The notes below the pieces were generated by a model. It was not told where the DNA came from, ran no database searches, and saw nothing but the letters and a program-made list of their open reading frames with translations. From an uncultured Saprospiraceae bacterium (GTDB lineage: Bacteria; Bacteroidota; Bacteroidia; Chitinophagales; Saprospiraceae), in assembly GCA_937959095.1 (NCBI GenBank), contig CALGLY010000652.1, positions 1-9,532 on the forward strand: a stretch of DNA of 9,532 nucleotides, written 5' to 3'. Shown here one piece after another: positions 5,187 to 9,532 of the stretch; positions within the stretch are counted from its first letter, which is position 1, and each line of letters begins with the position of its first letter. Made by a program: the position numbers and the translations under genes.

Positions 5187-6428
5187 ATGGATATTATTTC
5201 ATCTTGGTTTGCAAATCACTTCTGGTGTTTATTCCTTTTATTGCTAGGAGCTTTGCTACTTGGTTTACTATTAGGTTGGCTTCTTTGGTATGGTTTTAAG
5301 AAGCGAGTACAAGAACTACAGAAAGCAAACGATCAGTTGCGAGTACGCGTAACGGATTTGGAGAAAGAATTAGCATCTCTACGTTATTCTAAAGAAGAAT
5401 TAGAAAAAGCAAATTCAGAAACACGCATCGCGCTTAATCGCTGCGAAGCAGATAGATCGGTTATGCAATCGAAGTTGGCATTAGCAGAATCGAATGCTGT
5501 GGATACGAGCAACGACGGTATCGTCGCTTCCGCAGGGAACGATGACGATGTAAGTATAGTAACTTCCGCAGGCAACGACGGCGATGATCTTTCAGGTAAG
5601 TATGGCTCAAGCGGTTTAGCAGCTATTTCTGGTATGAATGATGATGCAATGACCATTCTAGAAAAGAACGGCATTGGTTCAGTAGATGATTTAGCGAAAG
5701 CAGATGATGCTACACTAGGGGCTGCATTTGAAGGCACGAAGCACAATTGGTACTACTATCGCAACCAAGCAGGCTATGCAGCTTCGGGCGATTGGGATGG
5801 ACTAAATGGATATAAGACGAACAATTATGCGATGGCATTCCGCAACGATAATCTTCAAATCGTAGAAGGAGTCGGACCGAAGATTGAGGGCTTATTGAAG
5901 AAAGATGGAATTAAGACATGGGGCGCATTTGCAGGTGCTTCTACAGAGCGATTGCAAGGTATACTGGATGCAGCAGGACCAAACTACCGCATGCACGATC
6001 CGAAGACGTGGTCGGAGCAAGCAAAACTAGCAGATGAAGGTAAGTGGGAAGAATTGATTAAATATCAAAAATTCCTAGATACAGGTCGCGAGACAACAGG
6101 TGATTTCAGTTCGCCATCGAAGGCAGAGAAAATGATGGTGAAACTACTCGGAATCACTGCCAATCCAGACGATTTGAAAGTAGTAGAAGGAATCGGGCCG
6201 AAAATTGAAAGTTTACTGAAAGCAGGTGGCATAGATAATTGGTCGGACTTGGCGAAAGCACCAGTTAGTCGCATCAAGAAGATTTTGAGTGATGCAGGTG
6301 ATCGCTACCGCCTAGCCGTTCCAGATACTTGGCCAAAGCAAGCAGAATTGGCAGAAGCAGGCAAGTGGGCAGAACTACGCGAATATCAAGATTATCTAGA
6401 TGGAGGAAAAGACTTGGCTAAAAGCTGA
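5187..6428 (+). CDS. Membrane-anchored coiled-coil protein with helix-hairpin-helix repeats
   Basis: The 413-residue protein has a strong membrane helix (12-36) with a basic flank (KKR), then a coiled coil (about 38-102), a low-complexity acidic linker with a duplicated SAGND motif (115-119, 127-131), and three related modules. Modules 2 (222-300) and 3 (329-407) are clear: VEGVGPKIE / VEGIGPKIE hairpins, then Y-R, then a W-x-x-Q-A-x-L-A-x-x-G-K-W tail; by my count 41 of 79 positions are identical. Module 1 (143-208) is a degenerate copy with GMND where the others have GVGP or GIGP. The hairpins resemble the helix-3-turn-helix proteins annotated as predicted 5' DNA nuclease-like (COG3743) or DUF4332. 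No nuclease active site is visible, so binding is likelier than catalysis. Topology by the positive-inside rule puts the bulk in the cytoplasm. It is probably co-transcribed with the OmpA-like gene and ends before a strong terminator. Confidence 0.85.
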   Translation: MDIISSWFANHFWCLFLLLLGALLLGLLLGWLLWYGFKKRVQELQKANDQLRVRVTDLEKELASLRYSKEELEKANSETRIALNRCEADRSVMQSKLALAESNAVDTSNDGIVASAGNDDDVSIVTSAGNDGDDLSGKYGSSGLAAISGMNDDAMTILEKNGIGSVDDLAKADDATLGAAFEGTKHNWYYYRNQAGYAASGDWDGLNGYKTNNYAMAFRNDNLQIVEGVGPKIEGLLKKDGIKTWGAFAGASTERLQGILDAAGPNYRMHDPKTWSEQAKLADEGKWEELIKYQKFLDTGRETTGDFSSPSKAEKMMVKLLGITANPDDLKVVEGIGPKIESLLKAGGIDNWSDLAKAPVSRIKKILSDAGDRYRLAVPDTWPKQAELAEAGKWAELREYQDYLDGGKDLAKS

Positions 6429-6466
6429 TTTTAATTAAAAATCTTCATTTATATTATAACTAATAG

Positions 6467-6498
6467 CCTCTCTGTTGCAGTTTTTTGCAACAGAGAGG
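6467..6498 (+). terminator. Intrinsic terminator after the HhH gene
   Basis: CCTCTCTGTTGCA (6467-6479) pairs perfectly with TGCAACAGAGAGG (6486-6498), a 13-bp stem with a 6-base GTTTTT loop, followed by TATTTATTTA. It lies 38 bp after the HhH stop. It closes the OmpA/HhH unit and isolates it from the non-coding block to the right. Confidence 0.88.
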
Positions 6499-6552
6499 TA
6501 TTTATTTAAGGGGTGATGGACACTAGGGGCTAGGCACTTTGGTTTGTAAACG

Positions 6553-6594
6553 TATTCATTTTTCATTTTCAAATCTCCATTCTCCATTCCACAA
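6553..6594. repeat. Degenerate period-7 tandem repeat
   Basis: Six consecutive 7-mers can be read: TATTCAT, TTTTCAT, TTTCAAA, TCTCCAT, TCTCCAT, TCCACAA. Two are identical and most share a CAT or CAA end. Comparable heptad tracts lie at 7463-7490 and 8502-8585 in this window. Such short-period intergenic repeats occur in Bacteroidota and cyanobacteria; their function is unknown. Confidence 0.55.
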
Positions 6595-6683
6595 CACCGT
6601 TTTCTTAGGGTATTCTACCGTTTTTTTTTGTTTTTTCCTACTTTAACATAGTCGATTACAATCTACCTACCATATTTTTCCGT

Positions 6684-6691
6684 TATATTTG
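6684..6691 (+). promoter_or_regulatory. Bacteroidota-type -7 box ahead of a run of hairpins
   Basis: TATATTTG fits TAnnTTTG exactly. The -33 partner is weak: no TTG lies 17-23 bp upstream. Transcription would begin near 6698, at the first hairpin of the candidate RNA and with no ORF nearby, which suggests a non-coding product. Confidence 0.45.
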
Positions 6692-6697
6692 CAGTCG

Positions 6698-6891
6698 TTT
6701 TTACTGGCAGTAGAAACAATCTCAACAAGTTACAACTCACACTTAATAGTCTAGATAGGCTAATACACCTATGCTGGGCTCTATTCACGCTATCAGGCAG
6801 CACCGCTGCTTTCTGATTACCAATTACTTGTAAGACATACTATAGAAAACGTAAAATATTAGTTTACCGCTAAGCAAAGTCTAATATTTTT
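6698..6891 (+). ncRNA. Candidate structured non-coding RNA
   Basis: Downstream of the TAnnTTTG box several stems follow in order. GTTTTTAC/GTAGAAAC spans 6697-6717 (8 pairs with one G-T wobble, TGGCA loop). ATAGG/CCTAT lies at 6755-6759 with 6768-6772. ATCAG-GCAGC pairs with GCTGC-TTT-CTGAT across 6792-6817 (10 pairs, 3-base bulge). AAAATATTAG/CTAATATTTT lies at 6853-6862 with 6881-6890 and runs into T residues, like a weak terminator. The stretch around 6776-6815 is also richer in GC than its surroundings. No coding frame of note overlaps. I do not recognise 6S, SRP, tmRNA, RNase P or a known riboswitch. Exact ends are guesses from box and stem positions. Confidence 0.35.
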
Positions 6892-6892
6892 C

Positions 6893-6900
6893 TAATTTTG
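6893..6900 (+). promoter_or_regulatory. Second Bacteroidota-type -7 box
   Basis: TAATTTTG fits TAnnTTTG, directly after the AT-rich terminal stem. No good -33 box is visible. A transcript from about 6907 would give the 49-codon ORF a leader of about 46 bases; a 10-bp palindrome ATAACGTTAT (6943-6952) abuts its ATG. Confidence 0.3.
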
Positions 6901-6952
6901 CACGATTTTTTGAATACCTGTATCTAAAGAATAGACGTTTGGATAACGTTAT

Positions 6953-7102
6953 ATGCTTTTAGTTTCTTATTATTTGACATTTAGCATTTTTAAAATGGAT
7001 TCTCTTAATATTCAATTTTATAAAAAGCTATCTATCAAGTATTATGAAAATAAAAAATTAAGTAAGCTAAAGGCTAAATACCAATTTGCCAAAGACTTAT
7101 GA
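6953..7102 (+). CDS. Doubtful 49-codon ORF in the non-coding block
   Basis: This ATG frame has an in-frame stop just upstream (6944-6946) and a second in-frame ATG at 6995. The product has a hydrophobic N-terminus (LLVSYYLTFSIF, residues 2-13) and a very Lys- and Tyr-rich remainder. That composition is expected from AT-rich DNA, so it may be chance. In favour are the TAnnTTTG box at 6893 and the absence of any other coding claim nearby. I do not recognise it; it could be a small membrane peptide. Confidence 0.2.
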   Translation: MLLVSYYLTFSIFKMDSLNIQFYKKLSIKYYENKKLSKLKAKYQFAKDL

Positions 7103-7308
7103 GTTTTTCTAAAGTCTAATCAAGATAGAGCGTATAGGTATCTTTAAAATAGGGAATTTGTCTTGTATTCCTACAAAAGAGGGACTTACTTTGCTACAAA
7201 ATTTAAGTTGTCAAAACCAGCTTTGTATTATTTTTTAGCTAAGAGAACGTTAGGTCAATCCTATTTCCCTATTTAAAAATAAGTGTAAAAAATCATTGTC
7301 ATTTTCTG

Positions 7309-7327
7309 GATTTGTGATTCACAAATC
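7309..7327. promoter_or_regulatory. 19-bp near-perfect palindrome
   Basis: GATTTGTGA and TCACAAATC flank a single T, so the symmetry is complete except for the centre base. With no loop it suits a dimeric DNA-binding protein better than an RNA hairpin. It is 204 bp upstream of the porP/sprF-like start codon. Confidence 0.4.
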
Positions 7328-7344
7328 AATAGAGGGTGGTTTAT

Positions 7345-7373
7345 CTTGACTTTAGCCAATGACTAAAGTCAAG
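7345..7373. repeat. Perfect 11-bp inverted repeat with 7-base loop
   Basis: CTTGACTTTAG (7345-7355) pairs with CTAAAGTCAAG (7363-7373) around CCAATGA. It could be a terminator for a transcript from the left (the downstream T content is low), an operator, or an element of a long 5' leader. Confidence 0.5.
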
Positions 7374-7389
7374 TTCATATTATGGTCAT

Positions 7390-7415
7390 ATAATCCATTA
7401 TGAGTAGTGGATTAT
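7390..7415. repeat. 11-bp stem with TGAG tetraloop
   Basis: ATAATCCATTA (7390-7400) pairs with TAGTGGATTAT (7405-7415) with one G-T wobble, leaving the TGAG loop. It follows the previous stem after 16 bases, giving two consecutive hairpins, and lies 77 bp upstream of the -7 box at 7492. Confidence 0.5.
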
Positions 7416-7470
7416 TTGGCATTTTGTCTAATGGAATGGTATAAGAGTTACGTTAAAAAATGATTTTAAT

Positions 7471-7499
7471 TTTCAATTGTCCATTCGGTCATAGTTTTG
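7471..7499 (+). promoter_or_regulatory. Promoter of the porP/sprF-like gene
   Basis: TAGTTTTG (7492-7499) is an exact TAnnTTTG box. TTTC at 7471-7474, 17 bases upstream, is a one-mismatch -33 element. The predicted start near 7506 leaves a leader of about 25 bases before the ATG at 7531, with no Shine-Dalgarno. A small dyad GTTTTGA/TCAAAAC (7494-7500 with 7512-7518) overlaps the box and could be an operator. Confidence 0.6.
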
Positions 7500-7530
7500 A
7501 TTTTCAAACACTCAAAACCGGTTCCTCTTC

Positions 7531-8496
7531 ATGAGAGCGATTCAACTACTAGCAACGACATTGCTGTTATTCTTTGGAGTACAAACGATTCTTCAAGCAC
7601 AGCAACTTTCCCTATTCACACAGTATAGAGAGCAAAATACGGTGATTAATCCAGCTGCTATGAGTAGCGACTTTTTGGCATTCGGGCATAATGCTTCTTT
7701 TGGGGCATCTTACCGCGTGCAATGGACGGATTATGCCAATGCGCCTCGTACACAGCTTCTTCGTGGTGAATATTTGACTACCGATTATTCAACGAATATG
7801 CTATTCGGTGGGCATTTAATTAATGACCAAACAGGTCCTACAGGATTCACTGGTATATATGGCCGCATGGCAGGTGTTATTTCAGGCGATCCTGAATATA
7901 GCGGTATTAGCCTCGGCATTAGTGCTGGTGCAGTACAGTATAGCATTCGCACCGATGAGCTACGCCTGAAAGATGAAGGCGATATCAGTGCAGCAGGTGA
8001 TCAATCACAGGTGCATCCTGATGTGGGCTTTGGAGTCTATGCCTATACCTATGTGAATGCACTTGGGCGCGATGGTGGCTATCTTTATGGTGGCGTATCT
8101 GTACCTCAAGTCATTGGGCTAGATCTTACTTTCCAAGATGATACAGGAGATTTTTCTCTGAAAAGAGTACAACACATCTACGGACAGTTTGGTCTCATTT
8201 CCTTCTTCAATGATGAAAATTTCATAGAACCTTCGGTTTGGGTGAAATATGTGCCGAATGCACCTATCAATGTGGATGTAAATGTGCGCTACCAATTTGC
8301 ACAAAATCTTTGGATAGGTACTGGAGTTTCCACCGCAAAGAATGCACACGTAGAAGCAGGACTTCTATTAGGAGATAGCGAAAGCTATTCACGGAATTTG
8401 AAAATCGGCTATGGGTTCGATTATTCCTTTAGTTCTTTCGGACCATCTGCTGGAGCTACACACGAAGTTAACATAGCCTTCTCTTTCGCAAACTAA
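7531..8496 (+). CDS. PorP/SprF-family outer-membrane protein (type IX secretion)
   Basis: The 321-residue protein is an outer-membrane beta-barrel of the PorP/SprF family. The signal peptide is residues 1-23, cleaved at QA-QQ. Family marks follow: LFTQYREQNTVINPAA (28-43), a strand with YRVQW (61-65), NDQTGPTG (98-105), a glycine-rich barrel of alternating aromatic strands, and a C-terminal strand ending EVNIAFSF. Length is normal for the family. In Flavobacterium johnsoniae, SprF is needed to secrete the adhesin SprB, and SprF-like genes often sit beside genes for very large cargo proteins. Here the next gene codes for a secreted cohesin-like protein, so I infer a dedicated partner. It is probably not the core porP of the secretion machine, because no other core genes are adjacent, but that cannot be settled from one gene. 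Confidence 0.92.
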   Translation: MRAIQLLATTLLLFFGVQTILQAQQLSLFTQYREQNTVINPAAMSSDFLAFGHNASFGASYRVQWTDYANAPRTQLLRGEYLTTDYSTNMLFGGHLINDQTGPTGFTGIYGRMAGVISGDPEYSGISLGISAGAVQYSIRTDELRLKDEGDISAAGDQSQVHPDVGFGVYAYTYVNALGRDGGYLYGGVSVPQVIGLDLTFQDDTGDFSLKRVQHIYGQFGLISFFNDENFIEPSVWVKYVPNAPINVDVNVRYQFAQNLWIGTGVSTAKNAHVEAGLLLGDSESYSRNLKIGYGFDYSFSSFGPSAGATHEVNIAFSFAN

Positions 8497-8501
8497 AATT
8501 C

Positions 8502-8585
8502 AATTAATAATTGATAATTGCGAATTAACAATGAGTTAATCTAACTACCCTTCATTGTCAATTCGCAATTGTACATTGTCTATTT
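8502..8585. repeat. Two opposed heptad-repeat tracts forming a 19-bp stem
   Basis: The left tract reads as 7-mers AATTAAT, AATTGAT, AATTGCG, AATTAAC, AATGAGT (8502-8536). The right tract reads TTCATTG, TCAATTC, GCAATTG, TACATTG, TCTATTT (8551-8585). Positions 8516-8534 pair with 8552-8570 at 18 of 19 positions (A8527/C8559 mismatch) around a 17-base loop. The stem fills the gap between two same-strand genes. It could protect the upstream mRNA end or reduce read-through; it lacks a T-run right after the stem. Confidence 0.65.
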
Positions 8586-8590
8586 AGATT

Positions 8591-9532
8591 ATGTCAATAA
8601 AAAAAGCAATAAAGCTAGCACTCATGAAAAAGCTGTTTGCCCTTCTTCTTTTCGGTATTGGGATTCAAGTAAGTTTGTATGCACAACCTTCCTTTCAACT
8701 AGATTCTGGTACAGGTACCTATGTGAATAGTGAACAATTTTGTGTTACTATTAATACACAGGATTTCACTGACATCCTAGTAATGAAATATAGCATCACT
8801 TGGGATCCAGAAGCTGTAACTTTCTTAACGGTGGAGGATTTTAATCTCCCTGGTTTAGATGAAAGTAGTTTTGATTTGGCAACTATTCAAGATGGTTTCA
8901 TTGTGCTCGACTGGGAAGAACCTGGGGGACTGGGAACTACTCTAGATGATGGTGCCGGACTCTTTGATATTTGCTTCGAAACGGGAGATAATTGTGGAAG
9001 TAGTTCCACGATTCAAATCAATGAAGCCTCGGTCTTCATCACTCGTCCGAATGCTTCTACCCGAAATATTGGGGTCGATTTTCCGAATATGACGCGAGCA
9101 GAGGTGAACGTAGCAGGTGTGCCTGTTACCCTCTCCGCGGCCGAAATCATTCCCTGTCCCGAAGAGTTTTTCTGTTTGCCTGTCACCGCCGATTTCTTTG
9201 AGCGCGTTTCAGGTTTTCAGTATACGATGGAATGGGACACGAGCATAGTAAGTTTTGTATCTATTGAACCAAACTTGGATTTCCCTAATATGGGACCGAG
9301 TCTATTCGGTCCGAATGAAGCCGCTGCTGGATTTTTGACGGTGGCATGGTTCAATTCTGACCCGAATGGTGCAACCGTAGATCCTGGTACGAAGATGTAT
9401 GATATTTGCTTTAGAGTACAAGGAGTAAGTAATGAAGTAACGCCTATTCGATTTACGAATGCGATTACACCTATTGAGGTAATTACTGCTGCTGAAGGAG
9501 CATCGCCTTGTGCAGAACTCAATGATGGTAGA
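8591..9532 (+). CDS. Secreted protein with tandem cohesin-like domains, 3' end outside the window
   Basis: The frame is open from the ATG at 8591 to the window edge (314 codons, no stop), so the gene is partial. The signal peptide cleaves near residue 31 (SLYA-QP). A second ATG at 8624 (residue 12, MKKLFALLLFG) gives a more typical signal and may be the true start. Two cohesin-like beta-sandwich domains follow: about 33-177 and 178-300. Each has a Y-x-x-x-W-D motif (YSITWD 67-72, YTMEWD 211-216), a later G-F-hydrophobic-W strand and a D-I-C-F strand (126-129, 271-274). Several Cys (51, 128, 135, 189, 195, 273, 307) could form disulfides. In Bacteroidota such repeats usually occur in large surface proteins ending in a type IX secretion signal; that part would lie beyond the window. 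The adjacent SprF-like gene fits such cargo. Confidence 0.85.
   Translation, partial: MSIKKAIKLALMKKLFALLLFGIGIQVSLYAQPSFQLDSGTGTYVNSEQFCVTINTQDFTDILVMKYSITWDPEAVTFLTVEDFNLPGLDESSFDLATIQDGFIVLDWEEPGGLGTTLDDGAGLFDICFETGDNCGSSSTIQINEASVFITRPNASTRNIGVDFPNMTRAEVNVAGVPVTLSAAEIIPCPEEFFCLPVTADFFERVSGFQYTMEWDTSIVSFVSIEPNLDFPNMGPSLFGPNEAAAGFLTVAWFNSDPNGATVDPGTKMYDICFRVQGVSNEVTPIRFTNAITPIEVITAAEGASPCAELNDGR

Larger units (their letters stand above)
7103..7491. other. Non-coding stretch with several hairpins upstream of the porP/sprF-like gene
   Basis: No ORF is credible on either strand. Besides the three strong dyads listed separately, there is a stem TTGTA/TACAA (7163-7167 with 7172-7176), a long-range pair AAATAGGGAA (7147-7156) with TTCCCTATTT (7265-7274), and TACAAA/TTTGTA (7195-7200 with 7222-7227) followed by TTATTTTTT, a weak terminator shape. 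AAAGTCTAAT occurs at 7111-7120 and also at 6876-6885. A period-7 tract (ATTTTAA, TTTTCAA, TTGTCCA, TTCGGTC) covers 7463-7490 and runs up to the -7 box. Confidence 0.45.

Noticed and set aside
5850..6420. Direct DNA repeats as a possible CRISPR or recent duplication
   Set aside because: The similarity is the coding sequence of the two helix-hairpin-helix modules, diverged to about half protein identity; there are no regular spacers.
6429..7530. tRNA or known housekeeping RNA in the gene-free block
   Set aside because: I looked for cloverleaf elements and for conserved SRP, tmRNA, RNase P and 6S sequence landmarks and saw none; the structured candidate remains unassigned.
8119..9522. Minus-strand open frames opposite the PorP/SprF-like and cohesin-like genes
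   Set aside because: Both lie antisense to well-supported genes and show no family features.

Overview
The window looks like chromosomal DNA of a Bacteroidota bacterium, probably near Saprospiria (the class is a guess). The support is a PorP/SprF-family outer-membrane protein, a signal-peptide cohesin-type surface protein, a DAO oxidoreductase of a type I associate with this phylum, TAnnTTTG promoter boxes of the Bacteroidota kind, almost no Shine-Dalgarno sequences, and moderately AT-rich DNA with very AT-rich gaps. I see no tRNA, rRNA, transposase or CRISPR array.

Left part (1-3154, minus strand). A secreted MORN-repeat/caspase-fold protein (125-1465) lies downstream of a DAO-type FAD oxidoreductase (1872-3005). 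The 400-base gap between them has no convincing gene but carries three sizeable inverted repeats. A 22-bp dyad sits just upstream of the oxidoreductase start.

Middle part (3155-6428, plus strand). A short PspC-domain membrane protein and an uncharacterised lipoprotein form a tight pair (16-base gap). After about 360 bases with only doubtful small ORFs comes a second pair: a membrane-anchored OmpA-like protein (4295-5107), then a membrane-anchored coiled-coil protein with two clear and one decayed helix-hairpin-helix repeat (5187-6428). A perfect 13-bp terminator hairpin follows at 6467-6498.

Non-coding block (6429-7530). This 1.1-kb block has no ORF above about 50 codons. It holds a period-7 repeat, a TAnnTTTG box followed by a run of hairpins ending in a U-tailed stem (a candidate structured RNA, about 6698-6891), a second TAnnTTTG box before a 49-codon ORF, and three strong dyads ahead of the next promoter.

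Right part (7531-9532, plus strand). A PorP/SprF-family gene is followed, across a heptad-repeat stem, by the start of a secreted protein with two cohesin-like domains that runs off the window. This order resembles the partner-plus-cargo pairs of type IX secretion (SprF with SprB). The likeliest unfamiliar biology is the non-coding block and the OmpA/HhH pair; nothing here proves a new system.
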